DNA from: FEN-1279 sp964501535
GTDB lineage: Bacteria; Bacteroidota; Ignavibacteria; Tepidaquicellales; Tepidaquicellaceae
Assembly: GCA_964501535.1 (NCBI GenBank)
Contig: CAZCSV010000003.1
Span: 186,001 to 250,000 of the forward strand
DNA length: 64,000 bases
Direction of reading: 5' to 3'
How positions within the stretch are numbered: the first letter of the stretch is position 1; the number at the start of each line of letters is the position of its first letter. The translations under genes were made by a program, and so were the position numbers. Below, in pieces: positions 1-10,262 of this stretch. Below the pieces are notes generated by a model. It was not told the origin of the DNA and ran no database searches. It saw nothing but the letters and a program-made list of their open reading frames with translations.

Positions 1-544
1 AAGAGTTATTCCATTCTTTAGCAAGATTAACCGCTTCGTTATTCACATCTTCAGGAAATTGTTTTTCCAGGTTATATTTTCTTGCAATCGCGGATATTTC
101 GGTATCGACATTTCCGGCTTTTCCCAGAACTTCGATTATTCTTCCTTCCGGTTCTTTGTTATTGTCTTCGGGGTCATAATTTATTAATTCACAGACAACC
201 TTATCACCTTCTTTTGCGTTAAAATAATTTTTTTTAGAGATAAAAATATCGTTTTTAACTACTCTCGAATCAGGCACAACATATCCGAAATATTTATTCT
301 TTTCGAATCTTCCGGTAACGGTTAAAACATTTCCGCTTTGTTCTTTACTGTCTTTAATTTTTTTAATATTGATATAATACCACTTTCCAGATTTAATTAC
401 TTTTTTTTGCTTAACCAAATCATACAGCTGCCGGCGGAGTTCTCCCCTTTTTTTCCTGTCTATATCCATTCTTTTCAAAATGGAATTGAACTTCAGAGAT
501 TTTCCGTTATTCTTTTTAAGGGTCTTAATAATCTGGTTTTGCAA
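1..544 (-). CDS. rnr: Ribonuclease R, N-terminal part (runs off the window)
   Basis: This is the first ~181 residues of a 3'-5' exoribonuclease of the RNB family; the catalytic RNB domain lies outside the window. The visible part has an N-terminal winged-helix segment, then a cold-shock (OB) domain with the GRFEKNKYFGYVVPDS pattern. It ends in the highly typical RNase R stretch EGRIIEVLGKAGNVDTEISA, followed by ARKY. I chose the TTG at 544, which lies 13 bases after the tamB stop and keeps the winged-helix domain; a later ATG at 469 would remove most of that domain. It is the last visible gene of a minus-strand operon behind tamB. The family assignment rests on motif recognition and is strong; the exact start is uncertain. 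Confidence 0.82.
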   Translation of the reverse strand, partial: MQNQIIKTLKKNNGKSLKFNSILKRMDIDRKKRGELRRQLYDLVKQKKVIKSGKWYYINIKKIKDSKEQSGNVLTVTGRFEKNKYFGYVVPDSRVVKNDIFISKKNYFNAKEGDKVVCELINYDPEDNNKEPEGRIIEVLGKAGNVDTEISAIARKYNLEKQFPEDVNNEAVNLAKEWNNS

Positions 545-556
545 AATTTTACGTGA

Positions 557-3500
557 TTAAAATTTAATTTTATAATAAAGCATTCCGCCAGTCCGAGCAG
601 TTCCTGACAAGTTTTTATTCTGTGAGAACTGGTCTACTATTCTTTCGAATTGTATAATAAGGTTATTGGAGAGACTTTTTATTTTAAGAAGTTTATTCAG
701 GGGATATTCGATAGCAATATTTGTATTGGATAAGTCTCTGAATACCTGGCCGCCGACTCTCACAGTAGCATCACCGAGTTCCGCAGTAATTCTAATATCA
801 GTATTTTGAGCAACGTTTCCGTTTTGGGTGCTGTTATAATTAATGTCCGTATTAACAATAAAGGGTAAAACGCTTTGCATCAGGTTTGTAATATACTGCG
901 ATGCTAGGGAAGTACCGACGTTCGCCCCGACGCTCGAGACGAGATTCATTCTCTGGTCTGCGTTCAATTCATCGGTAAACTTTCCGAAAATAATAAAACT
1001 GACGGCTTCCTGGTCCTGATTCCCGCTTCTTGAGCTTCCGTCGACCAGCACTTCCCAATGCAGGTCAGGTTTCAGAGTAGGACCTGTTACTTTTAGAGTA
1101 ATATTAACCGTTCTTGTATTCCTGTCGTCGGACGGGTCGACAGAGATAGAGTTATATTTACCTTCGATATTCAGTTCCGGATTAATGATATTACCAGAAA
1201 ATATTAAATTGCCCGTTGCTTCAAAATTCTTATAGAACTTATAATAACAATTATCTTCGAGATTGACCCTGCCTCTGACCCTTATGGAATCGTTTTCGTG
1301 GTTATCGAACACCAAGCTTGCGTTGACATTACCGAAGAACTCCTGACCGGTACTTTCATCGATTACAAGGTTGACATACAATTTCTTTTCGGTATTAATT
1401 GTAACCTCGTAGAAAAAAGGACTTTTTTTACCGACGATTTTTTTCAGACCTCCTACCTTTGAAAGGAAGTTATTATCAAACGGGTCAAGCCGTTTTTTAT
1501 CGGCAGTTTTAAGACTATCTTTCAATTTTGCGACATACATATTCATGCTGTCATTCCTGAAATTAGCGGAATCGAACAGGATTTTATACAAAAAATTATC
1601 GGCGTAGAGGCTATAGGCTTCCTTTTTAAAGGGAGGAATATAGATTCTGCCTTTCGTCACGATAAGATCTCCGGTCATATCGAGCCTTTCCGAATTTCCA
1701 CTAAGAACAAGTTCTTTATTCCCCGTTCTCGCATACAAATCGCCATAAACGCCAATCATATTTTGGGAGACCTGATTATCGAGAACTTTAATTTTTCCGC
1801 CCATAGTAAGCTCAAGGTCATTCATTTCAAGATTAGTAAAATCAATATAACCTTTCATAATAAACGGCAAATTTTCTTCGTACGGAGCGAAAATTTTGAT
1901 TCTGGGGAACAACAATTTCTGGTCCTGTGTTGAGACATCGGCTTTAAAATTATAATTCATTCCCGTCATCACCAGTTTAAATTTCCCGTTTTTTACATTC
2001 ATATTGCCTGATAGAAGGGGTCTTTTCACTTTTCCCTTGACGTTAATATTACCGTTCATATTACCTCTCAATCTCGAAACGATAGGGATTATCTGTTCCA
2101 GTATATTAATCTGGAAATTCTGCGATGCAATTTTAAGGTCTACTTCATTTTCCAGTAAATTATCTCTTTGTTCCTTTTCACGAAAAGTCTGAAGAGGATT
2201 TTGCAGAGGGATTTCGCCTTTTATTTGCAGATTACCCTCATTATTAACGTTAGAGAAAGATATTTCCGGAAACGCGGTATTATTATTATAACTAAGCAGA
2301 GCATCGACTCTTCCCAATTTAATTTTTTGCAGGCCCAGCACTTCGGTATTGAGTTCAGCATACAATTCAGGGTCGTCCAGATTTCCAGTATATTTTATAA
2401 GGAATCTTCTAAGTTCACCGTTAATAACCTTTTCCTCATCAATTTCCGGATTAATCATTTTCTGGATTTCGGCAATTTTAATGCGTTGTCCTCTGATATT
2501 GAGATTACTATTGCCTGTCAACGAATAATAGCCGCTGACCATCATACGCTGTTTATCGGAGACAATTCTGAAATTCTCAAAATGCACAATATGTTCTTTT
2601 ATTGCAGAGTCCAGAATTTTATAATTTATCTTAACCGGCTGACGGTTTGCCAAGAAATATTTTTTATAGCCCAGACCCAGTGTATCAAAGAGCAGACGGA
2701 CTGAATTTGCACCGAGAGCGAACTTACCATAAGACTGAATTACGACAGTAGTATCTATATTCCCTGCAATTGAAAACATGCCTTTATCAGTACCGTAGTT
2801 TATCTTAAAATTCGCTGTATCAAATTTCTTATTACCAGTTATCAGGTCATTTGCCAACAAATTTACATTAGCAGACAAAACAGCATTTTCCCGTGACAAG
2901 GTGTAATCGTTTTTAAAATCCATTTCGACTATACCCTTTGAAAACATAAAGGTAGAATCGAGATAACTGAAATCATCCACTTCTCCTTTAACGCTGATAT
3001 TAAACGAATTTTTATTATTTGCTATTTCACCGAAAACTTTTCCGTTAAAGATAATGCTGCTGTCCTTAAGAATTAAATGCACGGGATAAAAGTTCTTCAC
3101 AGTAAGGTTATATTTCAAATGGAAGTCAGAAGGGTCACTCAAATTAAAAGGTTTGGTAATGCCGGCATCCACGATTTTAGTATTCTTAAACGTAAAATCC
3201 GATTCAAGACTATCCTTTGAAAATTCTTTTTTAAACTGTTCGGAAATACTTTTAAAATTGGATGATATAACATTCGGCAAAGCCGTATACGAGAATTTAC
3301 CGGTTGCTTCAAAATCGAAGATATCAGATATAAGGGATAGATGTCTTTCATCGCCATTTCTTTCCACTTTGGCGGTCATTTGTGTTTGCGGAATAATATA
3401 ATACTGATACTTCGACGGAGTAAAACCGATATTATAATTGCCGGTCAACTCATCCGGTTTAAATCCTTCGCCCTGCACGTCGAAAGTGAAATTCAGGTTG

Positions 3501-5194
3501 CTTTTATCATCGTTATTTTTAGTAAAAGTCGATACGTCGAGATTTTGCACGTGCCCTTTCAGGTTATATTTTAATTTTGATATATCCCTGACGTTAACGG
3601 TGCCCTGCATTTTTGTAGTAAGCGAATTAGAAGCATAGTTTAAATCGACATCCAAATTGCCGGAATTTGCTTTTATCGTTCCGTTCGTCTTAGAAATTTT
3701 CTGACCGTAAAACTCGGTATTATTTACATCGAAGTTAACATTACCGACTAAGGTTTTATAATCAAATCCCCTGCCGTCGGCTTTAATTTCGGCATTTATA
3801 TTGCTATTTAATTTTTCGTTTTTAAGAATTTTCCCGATGTTCAATTTCTTTGCGGTAAAGTCCGCATTGAAAACAAATTTTTTATCTTCAAGGTCGAGGA
3901 ATGTTTTACCGTTCAAATCCCCTGCGTTTGTTTTAAAATCATATTCCGTATTGAATTTCTGGGGTTCGCCTTTAAAAGTAAACGACGCATTCACTTTACC
4001 GAGATGGCTATAATCGGGAATAGGCAGTCCCGGGAGATAATTTTTCGTATCATTTGGGTCTAAATCAGCTTTTTTTACATTTATATCCAGAAAGAGTTTT
4101 TTAGGGTCGTGCAGATTTATCACCTTTCCGCTTGCCGATAAATTCGAATTATCTGTTTTCACGATAAAATTTCTAATATTAATATTATCATATTTCCCGT
4201 CAACCTTCAGTTCGACATAAACTTTCCCGTCCAAAAAATCCAATGAAGGCAGGAAGAAAACGAGTTCATCGGCATCAAACTTATCAGCAATCATATCAAT
4301 ATATGCATTTTTATCCTTAAAGTTTTCATAAATCACTTTATCCTTTACAGGATTCAAATTCTCGATATAGGCTTCATTAATTATCACATCGCTTTTAGCC
4401 GTTATTATATGAAAATTTTTGAGGTCCGACCTGTTATCCTGCAAGATAGAAGCTTCGAAAGTAAGGCTTTTCAGTTCCAGTGGGGTATTCGTATTAAGGC
4501 TTAAATTTTTCAGATTAACAAATTTTTCATCGGGATGATAATAACCGGATAAATTGACATTAATATTTTTTATGTCGAGATTGGAAATATTCAGTTTTTC
4601 CGATTGTTCAACCGGAACCGCAGAAATCGGATTATCGGAATTTTTCTCTGCAAGGAATCTAACGGCACCGTTTATCAATTCGAAATTTTTACAGGTAATC
4701 TTCCAGTCAAATTCTTTTTTTGCAGTATCTTCTTCAACGGTTTCTTTTTCGAGAAGGTATTCGAAATTCCAAACCAATCCGCCTTTTTTATCCGTAATCT
4801 TTGTGAAATTTGCCTGTAAATCACTGAGTACAACAGAGCGTAAATGGACTTCCTTATTCAGCAATCTGTGCAGATTATAATCAGCTTCTAGCCGGCTGAA
4901 TTTCAGCATCGTATCCTTTTTAACAATGACATTTACATTTTTCAATATAAATCCTCTTACGATACTACCTTCAATAGACTCGGCATACATTTTACTATCC
5001 TTTTCCGCCAACGATTCATTAACGGTTTTTACAATGGTATGTAGGAGCCAGTTTTTAAAGAAGGGTGTTTGAATAAATATTATCAAACAGATAAGAACGG
5101 TAAAGAAAGTACCGGAAGTAATAAAAATAAACTTAAAAAGCTTTCTGAAAAAACTTTTTTTCTTTTTAGTATTTTTAATTTCTTCAGTTTCCAA
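557..5194 (-). CDS. tamB: Translocation and assembly module protein TamB-like (AsmA/DUF490)
   Basis: A 1545-residue inner-membrane-anchored periplasmic protein. One N-terminal transmembrane helix (about residues 18-45) is followed by a very long region of short amphipathic beta strands, as expected for the hydrophobic groove of AsmA/TamB-type proteins. The C-terminal ~350 residues match the DUF490/TamB domain, with a VSFIIFGKFTDELN segment, and the protein ends in the aromatic ..GGMLYYKIKF. Such proteins help outer-membrane protein assembly or move phospholipid across the periplasm. The TTG start overlaps the rfaE2 stop by 11 bases, which suggests translational coupling and links LPS heptose synthesis to envelope assembly. 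The partner TamA is not adjacent; an Omp85 protein lies at 28.0 kb. Confidence 0.85.
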   Translation of the reverse strand: METEEIKNTKKKKSFFRKLFKFIFITSGTFFTVLICLIIFIQTPFFKNWLLHTIVKTVNESLAEKDSKMYAESIEGSIVRGFILKNVNVIVKKDTMLKFSRLEADYNLHRLLNKEVHLRSVVLSDLQANFTKITDKKGGLVWNFEYLLEKETVEEDTAKKEFDWKITCKNFELINGAVRFLAEKNSDNPISAVPVEQSEKLNISNLDIKNINVNLSGYYHPDEKFVNLKNLSLNTNTPLELKSLTFEASILQDNRSDLKNFHIITAKSDVIINEAYIENLNPVKDKVIYENFKDKNAYIDMIADKFDADELVFFLPSLDFLDGKVYVELKVDGKYDNINIRNFIVKTDNSNLSASGKVINLHDPKKLFLDINVKKADLDPNDTKNYLPGLPIPDYSHLGKVNASFTFKGEPQKFNTEYDFKTNAGDLNGKTFLDLEDKKFVFNADFTAKKLNIGKILKNEKLNSNINAEIKADGRGFDYKTLVGNVNFDVNNTEFYGQKISKTNGTIKANSGNLDVDLNYASNSLTTKMQGTVNVRDISKLKYNLKGHVQNLDVSTFTKNNDDKSNLNFTFDVQGEGFKPDELTGNYNIGFTPSKYQYYIIPQTQMTAKVERNGDERHLSLISDIFDFEATGKFSYTALPNVISSNFKSISEQFKKEFSKDSLESDFTFKNTKIVDAGITKPFNLSDPSDFHLKYNLTVKNFYPVHLILKDSSIIFNGKVFGEIANNKNSFNISVKGEVDDFSYLDSTFMFSKGIVEMDFKNDYTLSRENAVLSANVNLLANDLITGNKKFDTANFKINYGTDKGMFSIAGNIDTTVVIQSYGKFALGANSVRLLFDTLGLGYKKYFLANRQPVKINYKILDSAIKEHIVHFENFRIVSDKQRMMVSGYYSLTGNSNLNIRGQRIKIAEIQKMINPEIDEEKVINGELRRFLIKYTGNLDDPELYAELNTEVLGLQKIKLGRVDALLSYNNNTAFPEISFSNVNNEGNLQIKGEIPLQNPLQTFREKEQRDNLLENEVDLKIASQNFQINILEQIIPIVSRLRGNMNGNINVKGKVKRPLLSGNMNVKNGKFKLVMTGMNYNFKADVSTQDQKLLFPRIKIFAPYEENLPFIMKGYIDFTNLEMNDLELTMGGKIKVLDNQVSQNMIGVYGDLYARTGNKELVLSGNSERLDMTGDLIVTKGRIYIPPFKKEAYSLYADNFLYKILFDSANFRNDSMNMYVAKLKDSLKTADKKRLDPFDNNFLSKVGGLKKIVGKKSPFFYEVTINTEKKLYVNLVIDESTGQEFFGNVNASLVFDNHENDSIRVRGRVNLEDNCYYKFYKNFEATGNLIFSGNIINPELNIEGKYNSISVDPSDDRNTRTVNITLKVTGPTLKPDLHWEVLVDGSSRSGNQDQEAVSFIIFGKFTDELNADQRMNLVSSVGANVGTSLASQYITNLMQSVLPFIVNTDINYNSTQNGNVAQNTDIRITAELGDATVRVGGQVFRDLSNTNIAIEYPLNKLLKIKSLSNNLIIQFERIVDQFSQNKNLSGTARTGGMLYYKIKF

Positions 5195-5654
5195 GTTTTC
5201 TTAGTTTATTAACAGTGCTTGTTGTTGAATAATCATCAACATATTTCAGACTTACGACTTTTCCGCCTGCTTTTTTAACTATATCAGAGCCCACGATATT
5301 TTCCTCTGACCAGTCTCCTCCTTTTACGAGCAAATCCGGGATTATTTCTTTAATAATATTATAGGGCGTATCCTCCGAAAAGATTACAACGGCATTAACC
5401 ATTTTTAAGTTGTTCAGTACATAAGCCCTGTCCTTTTCATTATTTATGGGACGCAAATCACCTTTAATTTTCTTTACCGACAAATCTGAATTCAAACCGA
5501 TGACAAGATAATCACCAAGAGACTTAGCCTGCTTCAGATACTCAACGTGACCTCTGTGTAAAATATCGAAGCAACCGTTAGTAAAGACCAATTTTTTATT
5601 TTGTTCTTTCAACTTTTTTCGAACATTCAAAAAATCCTTTAAATCGTAAATCAT
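5184..5654 (-). CDS. rfaE2: D-glycero-beta-D-manno-heptose 1-phosphate adenylyltransferase
   Basis: A 156-residue single-domain nucleotidyltransferase (also called hldE C-terminal domain or hldC). It transfers AMP to heptose 1-phosphate to give ADP-heptose for the LPS inner core. The HxGH-type signature appears in FTNGCFDILHRGHVEYLKQA, and the later VKGGDWSEENIVGSDIV and YSTTSTVNKLR motifs are typical of this subfamily. It begins 1 base after the rfaE1 stop and its end overlaps tamB. In enterobacteria the kinase and adenylyltransferase are fused in HldE; here they are split genes, as in many Bacteroidota. Confidence 0.93.
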   Translation of the reverse strand: MIYDLKDFLNVRKKLKEQNKKLVFTNGCFDILHRGHVEYLKQAKSLGDYLVIGLNSDLSVKKIKGDLRPINNEKDRAYVLNNLKMVNAVVIFSEDTPYNIIKEIIPDLLVKGGDWSEENIVGSDIVKKAGGKVVSLKYVDDYSTTSTVNKLRKLGN

Positions 5655-5655
5655 C

Positions 5656-6651
5656 TCAGTAGTTGTTTTCTTTAATATGTTTTATTAATACGTCCTTTTC
5701 AATCGGAATAATGCCCACTTCTTCGACGACGATACCCGCGGCAATATTTGCAATTTCCACAGATTCAATAATATCCGCACCGCCGACCAAAGAAACGGCC
5801 AGTGTAGAAATGACAGTATCACCGGCTCCTGACACATCGGATACTTTTCTTGCTCTTGTCTTAACCGAATGTATATTAAGTTTTCCGCCTGATTTATTAA
5901 ATACTCGCATTCCGTGTTCTCCGAGAGTTAAAACAAGGTTATCGCATTTAATTTTATTTAACAAGTCCCTGCAAATTTTTATTAATTCACTATCATTTTT
6001 CGCTTTTTTGCCGAAGGCGTCTTCGAGTTCTTTTCTGTTTGGTTTAAAGACAAAAGTATTTTTATACCGGAAAAAATTATCGAATTTCGGGTCAACAAGA
6101 ATTTTCTTTTTATTACTTTTTGAAAACTCAATAATTTTTTTAATCAGCGATTTTGTAAGCAAGCCTTTATTATAATCCTGTAAAATAATTATTTCAAAAT
6201 CTTTAGCATTATCATAGATTATACCAGTAATTTTCTTTTCAATTTTAGCAGATATTTCTTTTTTGGATTCACTATCGATTCTGAGCAGATGATGTGAGGA
6301 AGCAATGACTCTCGTTTTGCAGGTTGTAGGTCTGTCATCGCATTCTATGAGTCCACCGGTATTCTGATTTTGCTCTATTAACACCTGTTTGAGGATTTCC
6401 CCTTCGATATCTTTTCCGATAACGCCGATGAGAAGAGGCTCTGCATTCAGTTTTTTCACATTAAGGCTAACGTTAGCGGCACCGCCGAGTTTCGGTTCAG
6501 TTTTTTTAATATCGAACACCTGAACCGGAGCTTCCGGAGATATTCTGGTTACATTACCGAGCATATACCTATCAAGCATAATATCGCCAATTACGCAGAT
6601 TTTCTTTCCGGAAGAATTTTCAAGTATTTTTTCTATATTTTTCTTAATCAT
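5656..6651 (-). CDS. rfaE1: D-glycero-beta-D-manno-heptose-7-phosphate kinase
   Basis: A 331-residue PfkB/ribokinase-family sugar kinase that phosphorylates heptose 7-phosphate at C1, the step before rfaE2. The N-terminal substrate signature PKLGGAANVSLNVKKL and the C-terminal PfkB signature DVSGAGDTVISTLAVSL with the catalytic Asp in GAGD are both present, and the length fits the stand-alone kinase. ATG start; its stop nearly touches the rfaE2 start, so the two are certainly co-translated. The other heptose genes (gmhA, gmhB) are not in the window. Confidence 0.94.
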   Translation of the reverse strand: MIKKNIEKILENSSGKKICVIGDIMLDRYMLGNVTRISPEAPVQVFDIKKTEPKLGGAANVSLNVKKLNAEPLLIGVIGKDIEGEILKQVLIEQNQNTGGLIECDDRPTTCKTRVIASSHHLLRIDSESKKEISAKIEKKITGIIYDNAKDFEIIILQDYNKGLLTKSLIKKIIEFSKSNKKKILVDPKFDNFFRYKNTFVFKPNRKELEDAFGKKAKNDSELIKICRDLLNKIKCDNLVLTLGEHGMRVFNKSGGKLNIHSVKTRARKVSDVSGAGDTVISTLAVSLVGGADIIESVEIANIAAGIVVEEVGIIPIEKDVLIKHIKENNY

Positions 6652-6699
6652 CCGTTAAAATTAAGTTTATTTAATTGTTTATTCAATGAAATAAGGGTC

Positions 6700-9003
6700 T
6701 TAAAAATAATTAAATACAAAGTTCAGAAAATTATCTCCCTGATATCTTTGTGAGAAAAAGACCTGTAAGCCGTTTTGAGTAATTATACGGTAGAAATTCA
6801 CGTTCGTTTTCTTTACCAGTTTCTCTATGTTCGTATTAGGGAACATGGCAATAATACTTCCAAGATTATACGAATATATAATAGAATCTTTTTTTAAGTT
6901 TGTCTCTTTCGTTTTTGTTTTCACAGAATCCACGGATTTATTACCGAGTGTATCAGTCGCACTTTCGTCTTCGGATTTATAGCGGGAATTTCCTTTATAC
7001 AGGACAAGGTTTTTTTTGGCTTTCGAATCATAAACTTTCAGGGACATATTATACACCCCGCTTTCAAACGAGTAATTGCTCATTCTCTTCGAATAAAATA
7101 TAACGGCAAAAGGTTTCAGTACGATTATGTTTTTAATATTGTTATAGAATATAAGGTCTTCGATATTCCTGTCCGAAAAAATTCTCTTTGATTCGGAATA
7201 AACGACCGAATCATTATCGACGGTATTGATATTTATTACGGCATTGTATCGGTCAAAATCAAAATTTTCATAATCAATACTGTCAATAATATTTTTATTG
7301 ACGGCGACCCATTCGAGCGTAATTGTCTGGGGATTAAAGCCAAAATTCGAATTATCAATTTTTACTTCCTTTAATGCCAAAGTTTTATTAAAATTGACCA
7401 GGTCCGAATTTTTATCGAGCGGCGGAACGTTACTCGAAAAAATTGATATTGTGGAATCGTTTAAATTCGATTCGAAATTCTTAAGGTAAAATATTTTATA
7501 TTCTCCGATTTCCTCATTCTTCAGATTCATTTTTCTGAGCTTATCGACGTAGCTGTCGCTTTTAACTACTGCGAGAGAGATTTTATTTTTTTCAAAGAAG
7601 CTCTTTATGTCGAGGATATTGAGTTCTTCGGGGGACATCTGCTTTTTCTTCTTTTTTGATTTTTTTTCATCTGTTTTTATCGACGGAAAATTTCCGAGGA
7701 CAAATCTTGAAGGGTTATTCGAAAGAGTCTGGACTGCAAAGACATCGTAGTATCCTTCGATTTCCTCGAAATAAATTTTTTCGTCTTTATTAAAGTTTTT
7801 TTCTATTTGATTTTTCAGCAGAGCTCCGGTTTCGACAGTATCGGCTCTAAAAGACTGCGGGAAGTAATAGCACCAAATATAGTTTACCAAAATAATTGCG
7901 ATTAAAAGAAGAGAAGTCAACAATTTTCTGTACTGGAACACCTGATAAACCGCAAACGGTAAAAAGAGCAATGCATTTATCACAATATATCTTGAAATAA
8001 TGTTTGTCCCGCCGGTACCTGCAAGGCCCTGAATCATCAGCAGCGAAAGTTCGACTATATTGAACATTGCAAAATAGACAGCAATCTTCGAGAATTTACC
8101 ATTTGGCTTGAACACACTTTTAACAAAATCCCAGGTAACCTTAATGGAAAGTACAGTTGTAATAGGAGCTATATAGAAAAGGAAAGTAGGATATTGAATA
8201 AGCCTCTGCAAATACTTAACGGTATTATAATCCTCGTATATCTTATTAGTTTCTTTAGCGAAATAAAACACATCTTTATAATCTATATAATTCAAAACGA
8301 ACCAAAATATTATTGTAGAAAGTGAAATCGAAGATATCGCAACATTCCTTAAGAATTCCTTTTTAAATTTTATTTTTCTAAAATCAAGCGCGACAAAAAA
8401 TACCAATACGACACTAAACAACCATCCTTCATATCTGAATAAATTCGACAATGCAAATGCGGCCGAGCTGAGGATTAAAAAGACCGTTTTAGAATCAGAG
8501 ATTTTCCATTTAATAAAGTAATAAATCCCGGCAATCACGAAGAAGAAGAAAATTGATTCAGGCAAGCCCGAAATGCTCAGCCACACCTGAAACGGGAAGA
8601 CGCAAAAGATCAAAGAGGAGAAGAAAGCAATCTTTTTGTCGAAGCAGATTTCTATAACATTATAAAAATATATCAGCGTAAAAGCTGACAATATCAAATT
8701 CACCAAAGTAGCCGATAAAAAAAGGTTTTTAACGAACAGCATTGCAAATCCATTTAGCCAAAAATGTCCCGAGAGCCAGACTCCGGAATGGATTTCCGGA
8801 TTTTGCAGCCATTCAAACGATTTAACTGTACGGCAGAAATCATCCGCGGAAAGCCACTGATAGCCATTTTGAAAAAGTGATATCTGGAGGAGAGTTTTAA
8901 TCAGCAGAAGGAAAACAAAAATCAGATATTTTTTAGAATAAAAAAACCCGAACAGAAATTTCGATTTTACCGCAATATTTTTTCTTATTTCCGTAAAATT
9001 CAC
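6700..9003 (-). CDS. GT-C type membrane glycosyltransferase (GT39/ArnT-like)
   Basis: A 767-residue multi-pass membrane protein. About ten hydrophobic helices fill residues 25-390, with an acidic pair (Asp54-Asp55 in SADDFCRT) in the first external loop where GT-C enzymes keep their catalytic carboxylate. The C-terminal half is a ~375-residue soluble, beta-rich region with a Lys-rich linker near residue 445. GT-C enzymes use polyprenyl-phosphate sugars on the periplasmic face. Position between a sensor kinase and the heptose genes suggests LPS or surface-glycan modification; the true sugar and acceptor cannot be read from sequence. It starts at a GTG overlapping the upstream kinase stop by 4 bases (translational coupling). 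Confidence 0.7.
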   Translation of the reverse strand: MNFTEIRKNIAVKSKFLFGFFYSKKYLIFVFLLLIKTLLQISLFQNGYQWLSADDFCRTVKSFEWLQNPEIHSGVWLSGHFWLNGFAMLFVKNLFLSATLVNLILSAFTLIYFYNVIEICFDKKIAFFSSLIFCVFPFQVWLSISGLPESIFFFFVIAGIYYFIKWKISDSKTVFLILSSAAFALSNLFRYEGWLFSVVLVFFVALDFRKIKFKKEFLRNVAISSISLSTIIFWFVLNYIDYKDVFYFAKETNKIYEDYNTVKYLQRLIQYPTFLFYIAPITTVLSIKVTWDFVKSVFKPNGKFSKIAVYFAMFNIVELSLLMIQGLAGTGGTNIISRYIVINALLFLPFAVYQVFQYRKLLTSLLLIAIILVNYIWCYYFPQSFRADTVETGALLKNQIEKNFNKDEKIYFEEIEGYYDVFAVQTLSNNPSRFVLGNFPSIKTDEKKSKKKKKQMSPEELNILDIKSFFEKNKISLAVVKSDSYVDKLRKMNLKNEEIGEYKIFYLKNFESNLNDSTISIFSSNVPPLDKNSDLVNFNKTLALKEVKIDNSNFGFNPQTITLEWVAVNKNIIDSIDYENFDFDRYNAVININTVDNDSVVYSESKRIFSDRNIEDLIFYNNIKNIIVLKPFAVIFYSKRMSNYSFESGVYNMSLKVYDSKAKKNLVLYKGNSRYKSEDESATDTLGNKSVDSVKTKTKETNLKKDSIIYSYNLGSIIAMFPNTNIEKLVKKTNVNFYRIITQNGLQVFFSQRYQGDNFLNFVFNYF

Positions 9004-10205
9004 TTTTGTAATTTAATTCTAAAAGTGGTGCCTTGTTCCATAACAGAATCCAACAGGAATAATTTACCCTTATGATAATCATCGATAATACGTTTAGCCA
9101 AAGACAATCCAAGACCCCAGCCTCTTCTCTTAGTCGAATAGCCCGGGCGGAAAATATCTTTTTTAAACTTCTTGTCAATTCCTTTGCCGTTATCGGTCAC
9201 ATCAACTATAACTTCCCTGCCCTTATCGGTTATTCTGAATTCTATCGAGCCGGCATTTTTGTCGATAGCATCAAGGGCATTTTTCAATAAATTTTCGATT
9301 ACCCATTCAAAAAGGTCACGGTTTATTTTCACGAAAATATTTTCCTTTGTTAATATCTTTAAATTTACTTTTTTCATTACTTTTCCGTCGGAACCTGTAA
9401 GAGAAGGAATTCTCTTTTCGATATAGCCACATACACCCTGAATTACTTCAGTAATATTTTCCTCAACGAGTTTTGGTTGAGAGCCTATCTTCGAGAATCT
9501 GCCAGTAATTTTTTTCAATCTTTCCAAATCTTTACCAATTTCCGATGAAACGCCCTCGAGTTCCTCCGATTTATTTTTTGTATTCTTCAATATTTCCAGC
9601 CAACCAAGCAATGAAGACAGAGGAGTTCCAAGCTGGTGGGCAGTTTCTTTCGATAAACCGACCCACAAATTGCTTTGTTCGTGTTTTTTAATATAAGAAA
9701 ATCCAATATAACCGAGGAAAATAAAAATCCCGGCTACAATAAACTCGAAGTAAGGCAGATATTTCAACTGAATAATAAGCCCGGACTGGCCATAATTAAC
9801 ATAACTAAGGACAAGAGAGTCCTGATAAGAGACCTTAATCGGAGGATTGATATCTTTCATTTCTTTAGCGAGTTCGAGCAAGACCTCGTTTCTTTTTCTG
9901 ATACTCAGCGTAGTATCGATATCCACATTTTTATAGAATTCCACGTTCTTGTATTCTTTATCCGTCGCAATAATCGGAAAATCAATCTGCAGTATCAGTT
10001 CATTGAAAATAAAGTTATATTCGCCCGAGGCGCTTGTATCGTTAGCGATATACTGAAGGGATTTGGCATACAAATCGGCAATCTGAGCTTCTCTTTTCTG
10101 GATTTTATCGATTAACGTTTGCGTAAAGAACAGCACTCCGAGAGCGATCAAGACCCCGCTTAACAATAAAGCAATTTTTATATTTAATGAGCCAAATTTA
10201 TTCAT
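9000..10205 (-). CDS. Membrane sensor histidine kinase
   Basis: A 401-residue two-transmembrane kinase: helix about 8-30, a ~120-residue periplasmic sensor, helix about 153-172, then the kinase core. The H-box is ETAHQLGTPLSSLLGW with the phospho-acceptor at His190. The N-box (NLLKNALDAI), G1 (DNGKGI) and G2 (GWGLGLSLA) ATP-binding motifs follow in order, and there is no HAMP domain. The AHQLGTPLSSLLGW form of the H-box is common in Bacteroidota kinases. No response regulator lies in the window, so it is an orphan. It is the first gene of the glycosyltransferase/heptose/tamB operon, and may sense envelope state (inference). Confidence 0.88.
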   Translation of the reverse strand: MNKFGSLNIKIALLLSGVLIALGVLFFTQTLIDKIQKREAQIADLYAKSLQYIANDTSASGEYNFIFNELILQIDFPIIATDKEYKNVEFYKNVDIDTTLSIRKRNEVLLELAKEMKDINPPIKVSYQDSLVLSYVNYGQSGLIIQLKYLPYFEFIVAGIFIFLGYIGFSYIKKHEQSNLWVGLSKETAHQLGTPLSSLLGWLEILKNTKNKSEELEGVSSEIGKDLERLKKITGRFSKIGSQPKLVEENITEVIQGVCGYIEKRIPSLTGSDGKVMKKVNLKILTKENIFVKINRDLFEWVIENLLKNALDAIDKNAGSIEFRITDKGREVIVDVTDNGKGIDKKFKKDIFRPGYSTKRRGWGLGLSLAKRIIDDYHKGKLFLLDSVMEQGTTFRIKLQK

Positions 10206-10262
10206 TACATATTACAACATAGAGATTTAAATTACATAAAATATTACAAATAAATAATACTT

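Noticed and set aside
338..556. 72-residue plus-strand frame at the start
   Set aside because: It is the reverse of the RNase R N-terminus, which shows strong protein motifs on the minus strand.
2004..2704. Plus-strand frames inside tamB
   Set aside because: They overlap the clearly coding tamB frame on the other strand; no domains seen.
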